NCBI RefSeq assembly: GCF_003226555.1
Contig: NZ_QKQS01000009.1
Span: forward strand, 1-44,934
Reading direction: 5' to 3'
Length of the DNA stretch: 44,934 bases
Origin: Rhodopseudomonas palustris
GTDB lineage: Bacteria; Pseudomonadota; Alphaproteobacteria; Rhizobiales; Xanthobacteraceae
A model generated the notes under the pieces. That model made no database searches and was not told the DNA's origin. It saw nothing but the letters and a program-made list of their open reading frames with translations. Shown here piece after piece: positions 9,233 to 19,584 of this stretch. The number at the start of each line of letters is the position of its first letter. Positions within the stretch are counted from its first letter, which is position 1. A program made the position numbers and the translations under genes.

Positions 9233-10555
9233 ATGTCTCGATCTCCCGACACCAAGCCGGCCCGCAGCAATCCAGCGCGCGATATCCGCCGCGCGGTGAT
9301 TGCCGGCGTCGCAACACTGACGTTGGTGATTTCCACCGCCGGCGTGTGGGCGGTGACCGCGCCTCTCGCCAGCGCGGTGATCGCGCCGGCGCAGGTGGTG
9401 GTCGACAGCAACGTGCGGCGCATCCAGCATCCGACCGGCGGCGTGGTGGCCGAGATCTACGTCAACGACGGCGATCAGGTCCGCGCCGGCGACATTCTGG
9501 TGCGGCTCGACGAGACGCTGCCGCGCGCCAATCTGGCGCTGATCGAGAACCAGCTCAATCAGCTCACGGCGCGGCGCGCCCGGCTGCAGGCCGAACAGAG
9601 CGGACGAGACACCTTGGTGCTGCCTCCGGAGATTCTCGCACGCCGCGACGTCGCGGTGATCGCCGAAATGATCGACGGTGAAACCACGCTGTTCGCCCGG
9701 CGCCGCGAGGCGATCAGCGGCCAGCAGTCGCAATTGCGCGAACGCAAAGCGCAGATCGCCGACGAAATCCGCGGCCTCGAAGCCCAGATCGCTTCGAAGC
9801 GCGAGCAGGTCCGCTGGATCCAGACCGAGCTCGACGGCGTCCGGCAGCTTTATGAGAAGAATCTCGTGCCCTATGCGCGCCTCACCGCTCTGGAACGTGA
9901 GGCCTCCCGGCTCACAGGCGAGGACGGGCAACTGATCGCCGAAATCGCGCGCGCGAAGGGCCGGATCACCGAGACCGAATTGCAGATCATCCAGCTCGTT
10001 CAAGATCAGCGCCGCGAGGTGGCGACCGAGCTGCGCGAGGTCGAGACCAAGATCGCCGACCTCGGCGAGCGCCGAATCGCGGCGATGGATCAGCTTGAGC
10101 GCGTGGTGCTGCGCGCCCCGCAGGATGGTCTTGTCCACCAGAAATCGGTCCACACCGTCGGCGGCGTGATCACCGCCGGCGAGCAGCTGATGCTGATCGT
10201 GCCGAAGGATTCGTTGGTGGTCGAGGCCAGGGTCGAACCGCAGATGATCGACCGACTGAGGCTCGGGCAATCCGCCAAGCTGCGTTTCAGCGCGTTCGAC
10301 TCCGCGGTCACGCCGGAGCTCGATGGGACACTGACGCGGATCGCCGCTGACCTGACCAAAGACCAGCAAACCGGTGCGGCGTACTACGTGGCCCGGATCA
10401 GCCTCGCCGCGACGGAACTGGCCAAGCTCGAAGGCAAGGCACTGGTGCCCGGCATGCCGGTCGAAGCCTTCATCCAAAACGGCGTCAGGACCGCATTCAC
10501 CTATCTGCGCAAGCCGCTGGAAGATCAGCTCGCGCGCGCCCTGCGTCAGAAATAG
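9233..10555 (+). CDS. Type I secretion membrane fusion protein, HlyD/PrtE family
   Basis: A 440-residue periplasmic adaptor linking the ABC transporter to an outer-membrane channel. It has one N-terminal membrane anchor (about residues 20-42), a biotinyl-lipoyl-like hammerhead around GGVVAEIYVNDGDQVRAGD, long coiled coils (about 90-285) rich in Glu, Gln and Arg, and a C-terminal beta-barrel beginning near VVLRAPQDGLV. ATG 9233 follows TGAGGA at good spacing, 10 bases after the transporter stop, so the two are co-transcribed and probably translated together. Length and architecture are normal for the family. Confidence 0.93.
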   Translation: MSRSPDTKPARSNPARDIRRAVIAGVATLTLVISTAGVWAVTAPLASAVIAPAQVVVDSNVRRIQHPTGGVVAEIYVNDGDQVRAGDILVRLDETLPRANLALIENQLNQLTARRARLQAEQSGRDTLVLPPEILARRDVAVIAEMIDGETTLFARRREAISGQQSQLRERKAQIADEIRGLEAQIASKREQVRWIQTELDGVRQLYEKNLVPYARLTALEREASRLTGEDGQLIAEIARAKGRITETELQIIQLVQDQRREVATELREVETKIADLGERRIAAMDQLERVVLRAPQDGLVHQKSVHTVGGVITAGEQLMLIVPKDSLVVEARVEPQMIDRLRLGQSAKLRFSAFDSAVTPELDGTLTRIAADLTKDQQTGAAYYVARISLAATELAKLEGKALVPGMPVEAFIQNGVRTAFTYLRKPLEDQLARALRQK

Positions 10556-10792
10556 TTCGCCCGACGCGGGGGGCTTAGACGCTCCTGCGACGGCGGCGCA
10601 TAGTCTGGCCTCGGAAGTTTCAACGTGCGTTGGCTGTGACAGCCGGTGCCGTCGAGCCCGATCGCTGCTTCCGCCGATGCGGCTCTCCCGCGAGCCGGCA
10701 GGCCTCGCACCCGGACTACCCGTGGGATCGACCGCCGTTGCGCGATCGGCCGATTCTGCTAGAGTCGATCAAATATCATCCTCGCACGCACC

Positions 10793-11188
10793 ATGTTGCA
10801 GATGTTCTCGCGATCCAAGCCCGACAGACAGTTCAAGGCACGTTCTGCCGGACGGGATTCGCAAACCGACGCCGGTCGCGTCAGTTCGATCGGACAGTCC
10901 ATCGATGCCGCGCTTGCGGCAGCGCAGGCGGAGCACGCAGGTCTGGGTCAGCGGCTGACGGATGTGTTGGCGCGCGCCGCCTTGACGGTCGGCAACGATG
11001 CCGACGAATACATCGATCGCGAACCGGAGAACAACGAGCTGCAGAGCGCACTCAGCGCCGAGATCGCGAACGCCGAACGTCGGCTCCGGGAGCTGGAAGT
11101 TAGCATTGGGCACTTCAAGTTTCTGCGGGCCGCACTCGCGACCCGCTTCCCGGATCTGATCGGTTCTCCGAACAAACCCGCCCGATAG
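10793..11188 (+). CDS. Small coiled-coil protein of unknown function
   Basis: 131 residues, not assigned to a named family. The first 30 residues are basic and polar; the rest is predicted helical with heptad-like spacing (for example IANAERRLRELEVSIGHFKFL) and ends in a short disordered tail. No signal peptide, membrane segment or enzyme motif is visible. It follows the adaptor gene after a 237-base gap with no clear terminator, so it may be its own unit. Codon usage looks coding (GC-rich third positions), which is the main support for it being real. Confidence 0.6.
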   Translation: MLQMFSRSKPDRQFKARSAGRDSQTDAGRVSSIGQSIDAALAAAQAEHAGLGQRLTDVLARAALTVGNDADEYIDREPENNELQSALSAEIANAERRLRELEVSIGHFKFLRAALATRFPDLIGSPNKPAR

Positions 11189-11429
11189 ACCGCCATCTGC
11201 ATCGTGCCGACGGCTTGCGGCTCGTCCGTCTACCTCCCCCGGCGCGATGATGATGGCCGCTATTTCCTGCAGATGCGGTGACAGTCGTCCCGGCGCCTGT
11301 TGCGGCCCGCTTTCGGAGCGCGATGATCCCCCGGCACGGAACGGTCGCGAATATCGCTTCGAAAACACAATCCGACCAGAAATGTATGTGAGTCGCCGAT
11401 CAGGAAATCTCCGCTCGGAACTGGTATGG

Positions 11430-11457
11430 AAAACGGCCCGCCGCTTGTGAAGCGGCG
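11430..11457 (-). terminator. Stem-loop terminator after the efflux/GNAT operon
   Basis: On the minus strand an 8-bp stem (CGCCGCTT / AAGCGGCG, 3-base loop) occupies 11439-11457, directly after the acetyltransferase stop at 11462. A TTTT run follows within a few bases (11430-11433). Position and form fit a rho-independent terminator for the leftward operon. Confidence 0.55.
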
Positions 11458-11461
11458 CTAG

Positions 11462-12070
11462 TCACCGTTCATCCGATTGCGCCGATCGATCGGCATACAC
11501 CTTCTCGAACCGGAACGATTCCCCGCCCGGGATGCCCTCTCGAGTTTCGGGATGCGGATCCGGGTGATGAAGGTTGAAGAATTCGACGATCTTGAAGCCG
11601 CATTTGTTGACATAGAAGTGGATGTTGCGCTTCTCGAAATACGGCGTGTGGGTTTCCCACGCCAGCGTGTCGGGATACATCGCTTCGATCGCGCGCCACG
11701 CTCTGGAGCCGATGCCTTTTCCGTGATGTTCGGCGGAGACGAAGAACAGATCGAGCGAATTGTGATGCGTGGCGCTGTCGATCGTCAACACGACCCCGCC
11801 GACCCGCGCGCCGTCGAGCACGATGTGATACGTGACCGCCCCCGGCGTATGGAAGAACTCGCCGAGTTCTGCATCCGACGGGATCGGACCTTCGGGCAGC
11901 GTTCCGAATGCCGCTGTGAACCCGGCCGCGAACGCGTCCTGCAGACTTAACCGGAAATCCGTCAGCTCCGCTTCCTGCGCCGGGACCAGGATGACACAAT
12001 TTGCCTCGTCCAATCTCATTGCTTCGTCTCCTGCATTGTCGATCGGCCTTTTGCCGGTCGTCTCGCTCAT
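11462..12070 (-). CDS. GNAT-family N-acetyltransferase
   Basis: 202 residues. The GNAT fold is recognisable from the acetyl-CoA loop in [16 protein letters not shown], preceded by strands around [18 protein letters not shown] and followed by [18 protein letters not shown] and [14 protein letters not shown]. The substrate cannot be told. I chose the ATG at 12070 because it overlaps the stop of the outer-membrane factor gene as ATGA, making it the fourth gene of the RND efflux chain. The longer frame reaching 12166 has an arginine-rich, non-protein-like N-terminus. The context suggests a role linked to drug or metabolite resistance, possibly acetylating a pump substrate; this is inference. Confidence 0.85.
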   Translation of the reverse strand: MSETTGKRPIDNAGDEAMRLDEANCVILVPAQEAELTDFRLSLQDAFAAGFTAAFGTLPEGPIPSDAELGEFFHTPGAVTYHIVLDGARVGGVVLTIDSATHHNSLDLFFVSAEHHGKGIGSRAWRAIEAMYPDTLAWETHTPYFEKRNIHFYVNKCGFKIVEFFNLHHPDPHPETREGIPGGESFRFEKVYADRSAQSDER

Positions 12071-13809
12071 AAAGCCGCACGCCGATGCGTGATCGGACCG
12101 GCTGGATGCGGTCCGGTGTCGACGTCGATCACCTCCGGCGTCAGTGAATCGACCTCGCCGTCCCATCCGCCGCCGAGGGCCTTGTTCAGTGCGATGTAGT
12201 CCGAGACGATTCGGACCCGGCTCTGCAGCAGCGCGTCTTCGGCGCTGTAGAGCGAACGTTCGGCGGTCAGCACGTCGAGAAAGCTCGACGATCCGGATCG
12301 ATACAGCGACTGGGACAGGCTCACTGCCTGCCGATAGGCCGTGGTCGATGTCGCGAGACTTCGGCTCCGCACGCGCTCGTTACTCAGCGCCACCAGCGCG
12401 TCTTCGACGTCCTTCAACGCGGTGAGCACGGACGCCTGGTAGGCGAGAAACTGCTGGTCGCGCTGCGCCTGAGCGATCTCCACCGCCGCGCGCAGTTTGC
12501 CGCCGTTGAAGATCGGCACCGTCAGGGTCGGGCCGAGCGACCAGCTGATCGATGAATTCCTGCCGAGATCGCCGAGCCTGGTGCCGGAGGTCGCAATGTT
12601 CCCCGCCAAACTGACGCTGGGATACAGTGCGGCTTCAGCCTGTCCGATCCGCGCCGTGGATTGCGCGTAGCGACGCTCCGCCAGCTGCACATCGGGCCGC
12701 GTCAACAAAACATCCGCAGGAATCCCGGCCGGCACCGGCAGCTTCGGGGCCGGGATCGACTTCGGCCGCGCCAGGAGAGCGGACAACGCGGCCGGCGGCC
12801 GACCGGTCAGCACCGACAGCCGATGCACCGTCTTGGCATAAGCCGTCTCGAGCGTGGGAATCACGGCGCGCGTCGCCGCCGCCTGCCCGGTCGCGGTGGC
12901 GAGATCCACGGCCGACGCGGTGCCCGCGGCCAGGCGGTTGCGGGTGATCGTGGTGGTTTCGTCCTGCGACAGCGCGGTGCGATGGGCGAGCGCGATGCGC
13001 GCCTCATAGCCGCGCGCCTCGACGTAGCTCGACGCGACGTCGCCGACGAGAGTCAGCAACACGGCGCGCAGATTCTCGTCCGAGGCATCGATGCCGTAGG
13101 CCGCGGCCTCGACGGCCCTGCGGTTGGCGCCGAACAGATCGAGCTCCCAGCTCGCATCGAAGCCCGCCTGATACAGACCGGAGCTACCGTCCGATCCCAC
13201 CAACGACGACGGACCGCCGAGGTTGAGACCGCCGGGTGCCGCCGACGTCCCCCCCGTCCCCTTTGCAAGCCTTGCCGACTTGGTGTTGGCGATCGTCGGA
13301 AGCAACGCGCCCACCGCCTGCCGATAGCTCGCCCGTGCCTCGCGCACGCGCGCGCTCGCCGTCGCCACATCGAGGTTGCCGTCCACGGCCTCGACCACCA
13401 GTCGATCCAAGGTCGGATCGCGCAAGCGGGTCCACCAACGTGGCAACACGGGCGGCGCAGGGGTCGCGACGCCGGCCCGGCTCCACTGCGCGGGCGTCGC
13501 GACAAGCGGCGTCCGATAGTCGGGACCGACAGCGCATCCGCCTAGCAACACCGCGGCGAGAATCATCAGCGTCGCAAACGACGGCGCGACCGCAGGCTTC
13601 GCCGGTGTCGTGGGTTTCGCAGGCGCCTGCACGGGCGGCGGCGTCCTTGCCGGGTTCAGCGGAATCTCGATGGCGCACCCGCTCAGCGCGGTAGCTATCG
13701 ACGCCAACGACGCTGACGCGGCGAGCAGCACTCCGGCTCTCCGGCAACGCCGAAGCCATCCGCGCGACCGCATCATCGGCGTTCGTGCTTGCATCATTGC
13801 TCTGCTCAC
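12067..13809 (-). CDS. RND efflux outer-membrane factor, NodT/OprM family, with extra N-terminal lipobox
   Basis: 580 residues, longer than the usual 460-500. The body (from about residue 92) is a typical TolC-like lipoprotein: [10 protein letters not shown] start, two long-helix repeats, [29 protein letters not shown] and the repeat-2 segment around [14 protein letters not shown]. Residues 1-45 form a complete signal peptide ending in lipobox LSGC (Cys45). A Pro/Ala-rich linker follows, then a second lipobox-like segment [11 protein letters not shown] (Cys92). ATG 13809 overlaps the pump stop (ATGA), favouring the long form; ATG 13566 would give a standard-length protein starting at the second signal. 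The channel forms the outer-membrane duct of the RND pump. Confidence 0.92.
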   Translation of the reverse strand: MSRAMMQARTPMMRSRGWLRRCRRAGVLLAASASLASIATALSGCAIEIPLNPARTPPPVQAPAKPTTPAKPAVAPSFATLMILAAVLLGGCAVGPDYRTPLVATPAQWSRAGVATPAPPVLPRWWTRLRDPTLDRLVVEAVDGNLDVATASARVREARASYRQAVGALLPTIANTKSARLAKGTGGTSAAPGGLNLGGPSSLVGSDGSSGLYQAGFDASWELDLFGANRRAVEAAAYGIDASDENLRAVLLTLVGDVASSYVEARGYEARIALAHRTALSQDETTTITRNRLAAGTASAVDLATATGQAAATRAVIPTLETAYAKTVHRLSVLTGRPPAALSALLARPKSIPAPKLPVPAGIPADVLLTRPDVQLAERRYAQSTARIGQAEAALYPSVSLAGNIATSGTRLGDLGRNSSISWSLGPTLTVPIFNGGKLRAAVEIAQAQRDQQFLAYQASVLTALKDVEDALVALSNERVRSRSLATSTTAYRQAVSLSQSLYRSGSSSFLDVLTAERSLYSAEDALLQSRVRIVSDYIALNKALGGGWDGEVDSLTPEVIDVDTGPHPAGPITHRRAAL

Positions 13810-16800
13810 GAGTCTGTCGGGCCCGCAAGGCCGAACGCCGCGGGCGGGGTCGGGCTCACGGTGATCTCGGTGCCGGCCGCGCCCTTGAACACACGCCGAA
13901 CCACGACGAACAGCAGCGGCACGAAGAAGATGCCCAGTACGGTGGCCGCCAGCATGCCGCCCATCACACCGATGCCGATCGAGTTCTGCGCCGCCGAGCC
14001 GGCGCCGCTGGCGACGACCAGCGGCGCGACGCCGAGGATGAACGCGAACGACGTCATCAGGATCGGCCGCAGCCGCTGCCGCGCGGCGAGCAAAGTGGCG
14101 CGGTGCAATCCCAACCCCGCCTGCTGCCGGGCGATGGCGAATTCGATGATCAGGATGGCGTTCTTGGCGGCAAGACCGATCGTGGTCAGCAGACCGACCT
14201 TGAAGTACACGTCATTGCTCTGACCGAGCAGCAGCGCGGCCGCCAGCGCGCCGAACACGCCGACCGGCACCGACAGCATCACGGCGAACGGGATCGACCA
14301 GCTCTCGTAGAGCGCGGCCAGACACAAGAACACCACCAGGATTGAGATCGCGTACAGCGACGCCGCCTGATTGCCGGAGAGCTGTTCCTGCCGCGACAAC
14401 GCGGTCCATTCGTGGCCGAAGCCGCCCGGCAGGCCGGCGACCAGGCGATCGATCTCCGCCATCGCCGCGCCGGAGCTGACCGAGGCCGCAGCGTCGCCCT
14501 GGATCTGAACCGCGGCCGCGCCGTTGTAGCGCTCGAGCCGCGGCGAGCCGAAGGTCCAGCGGCCGGACGCGAAGGCAGAGAACGGCACCATCGCGCCGGC
14601 GTTGTTGCGGACGTACCAAAGATCCAGATCCTCCGGCTGCATCCGGAAGTCCGCCGCAGATTGCAGATAGACCCGCTTGACGCGGCCACGGTCGATGAAG
14701 TCGTTGACGTAGCTGCTGCCCCACGCGATCGACAGCGTCGAATTGACGTCGGCGAGATTGAGGCCGAGCGCACTCGCCTTCTCCCGATCGATGTCGATCG
14801 AAAATTGCGGGGTATCGTCCTGCCCATTGGGCCGGGTCCCGCTCAGGAGCCGGCTTTTACCGGCGGCGCCGAGCAGCTGATCGCGCACGGCCATCAACTT
14901 GTCGTGCCCCGCGCCGTTGATATCCTTCAGATAGAAATCGAAGCCGTTGCTGGTTCCGAGCCCTTCGATCGCCGGCGGCGCCAGCGCAAATACCTTCGCG
15001 TCGCGAATGCCGGCGAACACTGCCATGGCACGTTCGGCCACCGCATTTGCGGAGAGGTCGGTGTCTTTGCGTTCGGCGAAGTCCCTCAGACGCACGAAGG
15101 CCATGCCGACATTCTGGCCGGCCCCGGAAAACGAGAAGCCCGTCACCGTCATGAGTCCATCCACCGCCTTGGTCTCGTGGTCCAGGAAATGGCGGGTGAC
15201 CTTGTCGAGCACACGCTCCGTGCGGTCGGTGGTGGCGCCGACCGGCAACTGCACCGACACCATCAGCAGGCCTTGGTCCTCTTCCGGCAGGAACGAACTC
15301 GGCAGCCGGATGAACAACGCCGCGGCGGCGACGATGACGAGCACGAACGCGATCAGACCTTGCCGCGGACGCCGCAGCATGCCGCGCGCCCCGGCCTGAT
15401 AGGCATCCGTGCCTCGGCCCAGCACGCGGTTGAACCATCCGAATAGGCCGCGCTTCTCGTCGTGCGGCTTCGGCGGACGAAGAATCGTCGCGCACAGGGC
15501 CGGCGTCAGCACCAGGGCCACGATCACCGACAGCACCATCGCGGAGACGATCGTGACCGCGAATTGCCGATAGATGACCCCCACCGAGCCGCCGAAGAAC
15601 GCCATCGGCACGAACACCGCCGACAGAACCGTCGTGATGCCGATCAGCGCGCCGGTGATTTCCGTCATCGATTTGGCCGTCGCCTCGCGCGGTGACAGCC
15701 CCTCGTCGTGCATCACGCGTTCGACGTTCTCGACCACCACGATCGCGTCGTCGACCAGAAGGCCGATCGCCAGCACCATAGCGAACATGGTCAGCGTGTT
15801 GATCGAATAACCAGCGAGCGCCAGCACGCCGAAGGTGCCGAGCAGCACCACCGGAACCGCCAGCGTCGGGATCAGCGTCGCACGAAAGTTCTGCAGGAAA
15901 ACCAGCATCACCACGAAGACGAGGACGACCGCCTCGACCAGCGTGCGGGTGACGTCGCCGATCGAGATCTCGACGAACGGCGTGGTGTCGTAAGGGTAGA
16001 CGACCTTGACGCCTTGCGGCAACGTCGGGACCATCTCGTTGACCACCGCCTTGACGGCCGCGGCCGTCCTGATCGCATTGGCGCCGGTCGCCAGATTGAT
16101 GGCGAGCCCCGTCGCCGGCAAGCCGTTGTAGGTCGACGCGCTCGTGTAGTCCTCCGCGCCGAGTTCGACGGTGGCGACATCGTTGATACGCACCATCGAT
16201 CCGTTGCTGTCGCTCTTGACGACGATGCTGCGGAACTGCGCCGGCGTCTGCAGCCGGCTCTGCGCGGTGACGGTCGCGTTCAGCTGCTGGCCCTTGCGCG
16301 CCGGCAGGCCGCCGAGCTGGCCGGCCGAAACCTGGGTGTTCTGCGCCTGAATCGCCGCGGTGACGTCGGCCGGCGTCAACGCGTATTTCAGCAGCTTCTC
16401 CGGATCGAGCCAGATCCGCATCGCATAGCCGCCGCCGAACAGCTGGGTGTTGCCGACGCCTTCCACTCGCTTGAGCCTGTCGTTCAGCGAGCTCTTCACA
16501 TAGTCGGCGATATCGGTCTCGCTCATCTTGCCGTTGGTCGAGACGAAGCCGACAATCATCAGAAAGCCGTTGGTGGATTTGGTGACCGAGAGCCCCGTGG
16601 TCTGGACGATCGACGGCAGCAGCGCGGTGACGAGCTGCAGCTTGTTCTGCACCTGCATCTGCGCGACGTCGGGATTGGCCTTGTTGGTGAAGGTGATCGC
16701 GATCTCGGCCTGGCCGCTCGAGGTCGACGACGCGGTCATGTAGTCGAGGTTGTCGAGTCCGGTCATGCCCTGCTCGATGACCTTGGTCACCGAGTTCTCG

Positions 16801-16973
16801 ACCGTCTGCGCGTCCGCGCCGGGATAGCTGGCGCTGATCTGGATCGTCGGCGGCGCGATCTCCGGATACTGCGACACCGGCAGCGTGGTCAGCGCCAACA
16901 GCCCGCCGAGCATGATCACGATCGCGATCACCCAGGCGAAGATCGGCCTCTTGATGAAGAAGGCGGAGATCAT
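13806..16973 (-). CDS. RND multidrug efflux pump, HAE1 family (AcrB/MexB-like)
   Basis: 1055 residues, normal for the family. It starts with the standard [18 protein letters not shown] inner-membrane helix. The proton-relay aspartates are present (Asp408 and Asp409 in [12 protein letters not shown]), as is the matching lysine (Lys937 in [11 protein letters not shown]). Two large periplasmic loops lie between helices 1-2 and 7-8. The family exports hydrophobic drugs, detergents or other small molecules from the inner membrane and periplasm, driven by protons. The start overlaps the adaptor stop and the stop overlaps the outer-membrane factor start by 4 bases each, so all three subunits are translationally coupled. 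Substrate range cannot be read from sequence. Confidence 0.96.
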   Translation of the reverse strand: MISAFFIKRPIFAWVIAIVIMLGGLLALTTLPVSQYPEIAPPTIQISASYPGADAQTVENSVTKVIEQGMTGLDNLDYMTASSTSSGQAEIAITFTNKANPDVAQMQVQNKLQLVTALLPSIVQTTGLSVTKSTNGFLMIVGFVSTNGKMSETDIADYVKSSLNDRLKRVEGVGNTQLFGGGYAMRIWLDPEKLLKYALTPADVTAAIQAQNTQVSAGQLGGLPARKGQQLNATVTAQSRLQTPAQFRSIVVKSDSNGSMVRINDVATVELGAEDYTSASTYNGLPATGLAINLATGANAIRTAAAVKAVVNEMVPTLPQGVKVVYPYDTTPFVEISIGDVTRTLVEAVVLVFVVMLVFLQNFRATLIPTLAVPVVLLGTFGVLALAGYSINTLTMFAMVLAIGLLVDDAIVVVENVERVMHDEGLSPREATAKSMTEITGALIGITTVLSAVFVPMAFFGGSVGVIYRQFAVTIVSAMVLSVIVALVLTPALCATILRPPKPHDEKRGLFGWFNRVLGRGTDAYQAGARGMLRRPRQGLIAFVLVIVAAAALFIRLPSSFLPEEDQGLLMVSVQLPVGATTDRTERVLDKVTRHFLDHETKAVDGLMTVTGFSFSGAGQNVGMAFVRLRDFAERKDTDLSANAVAERAMAVFAGIRDAKVFALAPPAIEGLGTSNGFDFYLKDINGAGHDKLMAVRDQLLGAAGKSRLLSGTRPNGQDDTPQFSIDIDREKASALGLNLADVNSTLSIAWGSSYVNDFIDRGRVKRVYLQSAADFRMQPEDLDLWYVRNNAGAMVPFSAFASGRWTFGSPRLERYNGAAAVQIQGDAAASVSSGAAMAEIDRLVAGLPGGFGHEWTALSRQEQLSGNQAASLYAISILVVFLCLAALYESWSIPFAVMLSVPVGVFGALAAALLLGQSNDVYFKVGLLTTIGLAAKNAILIIEFAIARQQAGLGLHRATLLAARQRLRPILMTSFAFILGVAPLVVASGAGSAAQNSIGIGVMGGMLAATVLGIFFVPLLFVVVRRVFKGAAGTEITVSPTPPAAFGLAGPTDS

Positions 16974-18196
16974 GGCTCCGCCCCCGGACGCGCCGCGCGT
17001 CGGTGCCGCGGCAGGCGTTCGCGCACTTCGCCGGTCGTGTCGTCGACCACGACTTCGGTGCCGGCGGCCATCTGCCCGGGACGCACATATTGCGTGCCTT
17101 CGACGATCACCCGATCGCCGTCGCGAACCCCGGCGCCGATCAGCCAGTTGTTGCCGACGCTGCGGATCATGGACAGCACGCGCTCTTCGGCCTTGCCGTC
17201 CTTGTCGAGAAACATCGCGACCGCCTCACCCTTGGTGTTTCGGGTGACGGCGCGCTGCGGCACCAGGAAGCTGTCGGGCGCGACGCCTTCTTCGACCACG
17301 GCGCGGGCATACATGCCGGGCAGCAGCAGTCGCTGCGGATTGGGGAACACTGCGCGCAACGTCACCGTGCCGGTCGAGGTGCTGACATTGGCCTCGGAGA
17401 ATTCCAGCTTGCCCGCCAGCGGATAGATCGCGCCGTTTTCCAGTTTCAGTTTCACCGCGACATGCGGACCGCTCACCTTCAGGCGTCCGGCGTCGATCGC
17501 CTGCCGCAGGTCCAGCAGGTTGGTGCTCGACTGAATGACGTCGACGAAAATCGGGTCGAGCGTGCGGATCGTGGTCAGCAAGCCGGTCTGGCCGGCCGTG
17601 ACCAGTGCACCGGGCGTCAGGGACGAACGGTCGGTCCGGCCGCCGATCGGCGCCTTGATCGTCGTGTAGTCGAGGTTGATCCTGGCGGTCTCGACCGCGG
17701 CTTTCGCGGTGGCCACCTCCGCTTTCGCCTGGGAGAGCGCGGCGACCGCATCGTCGAGATCCTGCTTGCTGACGGCGTTCTGCTTGACAAGGCTCTGATA
17801 GCGCTCCGACTTGGCCTGGGCGCTGGGCACTGCGGCTTCCGCCTTCCGCAAGGCCGCGACGGCGCTGTCATAGGCTGCCTTGTAGGGCGCAGGATCGATC
17901 TGGTAGAGCGCCGCGCCTTCGGTGACTTCGCTCCCCTCGGTGAACAGGCGCTGCTGAACGATGCCCGACACCTGGGGACGCACCTCGGCCGTCTGCGAAG
18001 CGACGACCCGACCGGGAAGCTCCGCGGTCATCGCCACCGCCTGCGGGCGCAGCGTCACGATGCCGACCTCGGGACGGTCGACGCCGGCGGAATCGGCGCC
18101 GTGATCGTCCGACTGGGGCTTGCAACCGGCAAGCGCCACGGCGAACGCCAGGGCCGCGATCGCGGCAACCGCTGAATGGGACGACACGGGCTTCAC
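16970..18196 (-). CDS. RND efflux periplasmic adaptor, AcrA/MexA family
   Basis: 408 residues. The N-terminus is a lipoprotein signal ending in LAGC (Cys24). After it come the lipoyl half-motif ([16 protein letters not shown]), an alpha-hairpin rich in Ala and Lys (about 100-165), the second lipoyl half ([20 protein letters not shown]) and beta-barrel and membrane-proximal domains. It bridges the RND pump and outer-membrane channel. The start is GTG 18196; no strong ribosome site is visible. It is the first gene of the leftward chain, so the promoter should lie between 18197 and about 18430, facing the small secreted protein and two-component genes. Confidence 0.94.
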   Translation of the reverse strand: MKPVSSHSAVAAIAALAFAVALAGCKPQSDDHGADSAGVDRPEVGIVTLRPQAVAMTAELPGRVVASQTAEVRPQVSGIVQQRLFTEGSEVTEGAALYQIDPAPYKAAYDSAVAALRKAEAAVPSAQAKSERYQSLVKQNAVSKQDLDDAVAALSQAKAEVATAKAAVETARINLDYTTIKAPIGGRTDRSSLTPGALVTAGQTGLLTTIRTLDPIFVDVIQSSTNLLDLRQAIDAGRLKVSGPHVAVKLKLENGAIYPLAGKLEFSEANVSTSTGTVTLRAVFPNPQRLLLPGMYARAVVEEGVAPDSFLVPQRAVTRNTKGEAVAMFLDKDGKAEERVLSMIRSVGNNWLIGAGVRDGDRVIVEGTQYVRPGQMAAGTEVVVDDTTGEVRERLPRHRRAARPGAEP

Positions 18197-18498
18197 TCTC
18201 GAGGGAGTACGACGGGGCGACCACCCAGCCGAAGCGTGGGAGCGCGATGCGATGACGCGCGAGACTTATCTGCAGCGCATTGGTCGCGTGTGGAGAGTTT
18301 GTGGAGACTTGATGGAGACGGCGGTCCGCCGGCCGCCTGACGCTACCGGCCCACGGTCAATTCGAACACGTTTTCAATTGATTATGAGATATTCGACGTC
18401 ACCGGAGCACGCTCGCCGTCTGCAGGATTTTGGCCGCGATGTTCGCTAACAACAGGCAGGTCGCCGATCGCGACGTTGTCAGGGAGCTCTGTGATCCG
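18197..18498. other. Divergent regulatory region upstream of efflux operon
   Basis: About 300 bases without a convincing gene. It contains a GC-rich potential hairpin near 18321-18338 and an AT-rich patch at 18355-18395 with repeated TCAATT. This should hold the efflux promoter on the minus strand and that of the small secreted protein on the plus strand. Confidence 0.55.
18357..18381. promoter_or_regulatory. Candidate response-regulator site (TCAATT repeats)
   Basis: TCAATT occurs at 18357-18362 and again at 18374-18379, the second as part of palindrome TCAATTGA. The 17-base period places both on roughly the same DNA face within 1-2 turns, as for tandem OmpR-family sites. That the nearby BaeR-like regulator binds here is inference from position. 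Confidence 0.25.
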
Positions 18499-18825
18499 AT
18501 GAAAAAGTTGCTGTTGAAAGCCGCGGTACTGATGGGCACGTTGTCGCCGTGGGGCGGCGGTGCGGTGGCGATGCCGTTCGGCCATGCGCTACAGGCGTCG
18601 CCGGATGTGATCCAAGCCGATTGGCAATGCGGCCGAGGATGGCATCTCACGTCCTGGGGCACCTGTCGTCCCGATCGCCGCCTCGGCTATCGGTTTTCAT
18701 CGTGGCCGTACCGCTATGATGGCTACCGCACCTACGACTGGAGTGACGATCACGACTGGCGCCATGACCACGACCCGTCCGATGACGACGCTCCGCCCCC
18801 ATACGACTGGTCATGGGACCACTGA
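18499..18825 (+). CDS. Small secreted protein with GCG-CRP-like motif and Asp/His/Trp-rich tail
   Basis: 108 residues from ATG 18499, which follows AGGGAG. It begins with a signal peptide (MKKLLLKAAVLMG...AVA). The mature part carries QCGRGWHLTSWGTCRPD, resembling the GCG...CRP(N) motif of small secreted proteins common in Bradyrhizobium relatives. The tail is very rich in Asp, His, Trp and Tyr and could bind metal cations. Function unknown. It lies between the efflux operon promoter and the two-component genes, 72 bases before the response regulator, suggesting an envelope-stress role or a ligand for the kinase; that is inference. A longer frame from 18430 lacks a credible start. Confidence 0.75.
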   Translation: MKKLLLKAAVLMGTLSPWGGGAVAMPFGHALQASPDVIQADWQCGRGWHLTSWGTCRPDRRLGYRFSSWPYRYDGYRTYDWSDDHDWRHDHDPSDDDAPPPYDWSWDH

Positions 18826-18844
18826 ACCGGGGGTGCCCCAAGCC

Positions 18845-18876
18845 GGGGCGATCGGGCAGGCCGTCCCGATCGCCCC
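18845..18876. terminator. Perfect 12-bp stem-loop between secreted protein and response regulator
   Basis: GGGGCGATCGGG (18845-18856) and CCCGATCGCCCC (18865-18876) form a perfect 12-bp stem with an 8-base loop. No T-run follows on either strand. It could be an intrinsic or partial terminator after the small gene, a processing or stability element, or an operator 22 bases before the response regulator start. Confidence 0.5.
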
Positions 18877-18897
18877 GCCCCTGTCGGACGATGCACT

Positions 18898-19584
18898 ATG
18901 AACGAACTCATCCTGATCGCTGAAGACGAGCCGGAAATCGCCAAGATTCTCGACGCCTATCTGGTGCGCGAAGGATTCCGCACCGTGAATGCGGCCGATG
19001 GGCAGACGGCGCTCGATCAGCACGCGATCCTGAAGCCGGATCTGGTGCTTCTGGATGTGAAGATGCCGAAAATCGACGGCTGGGACGTCCTCGCCGAGTT
19101 GCGCCGTCGGGGCGAGACGCCGATCATCATGATCACGGCGCTCGATCAGGATCTCGATCGTCTGCAAGGGTTACGTCTCGGCGCGGACGACTACGTGGTC
19201 AAGCCGTTCAACCCGCTCGAAGTCGTTGCCCGCACCAAGGCGGTTCTGCGACGGTCGGGTCACGCGGCCAGTCGAACGATTCTCCGCATCGGCAAGCTCG
19301 AAGTCGACCTCGAGAGCCACCTTGCGAAGGTGCACGGCGACGACGTCTCGTTGCCGCTGCAATTGACCCTGACCGAATTCCGGCTGCTGGCTCACATGGC
19401 AAAGGCGCCGACCCGGGCTTTCGCCCGCAACGAACTGATCGACGCCTGCCTTCCCGGGGGCGATGCGCTGGAGCGGACGGTCGACAGTCATGTCAGCAAT
19501 CTGCGCCGCAAGCTCGACGAGGCGGGCGCAACCGGCATGATGTCGGTGGTGCGCGGCGTCGGCTACCGACTGACGGCCGCATGA
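18898..19584 (+). CDS. OmpR-family response regulator, BaeR-like
   Basis: 228 residues. The receiver domain has acidic residues Asp10 and Glu11, phosphoacceptor Asp53 in LVLLDVKMP, and the switch lysine in DDYVVKPFNP. The C-terminal winged helix ends with VSNLRRKLDEAG and VVRGVGYRLTA, which is standard for DNA-binding OmpR/PhoB proteins. The stop overlaps the kinase start by 4 bases (ATGA), so the pair is co-translated. Facing the RND efflux operon, it probably controls it, as BaeSR controls mdtABC in enterobacteria; this is inference from arrangement and similarity. Confidence 0.93.
   Translation: MNELILIAEDEPEIAKILDAYLVREGFRTVNAADGQTALDQHAILKPDLVLLDVKMPKIDGWDVLAELRRRGETPIIMITALDQDLDRLQGLRLGADDYVVKPFNPLEVVARTKAVLRRSGHAASRTILRIGKLEVDLESHLAKVHGDDVSLPLQLTLTEFRLLAHMAKAPTRAFARNELIDACLPGGDALERTVDSHVSNLRRKLDEAGATGMMSVVRGVGYRLTAA

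Noticed and set aside
7618-9423. 601-residue minus-strand frame over the ABC transporter
   Set aside because: Antisense shadow; the plus frame contains all ABC ATPase motifs.
14857-17088. 743-residue minus frame in the RND pump region
   Set aside because: Overlaps the pump in another frame on the same strand; Arg/Asp-rich shadow.
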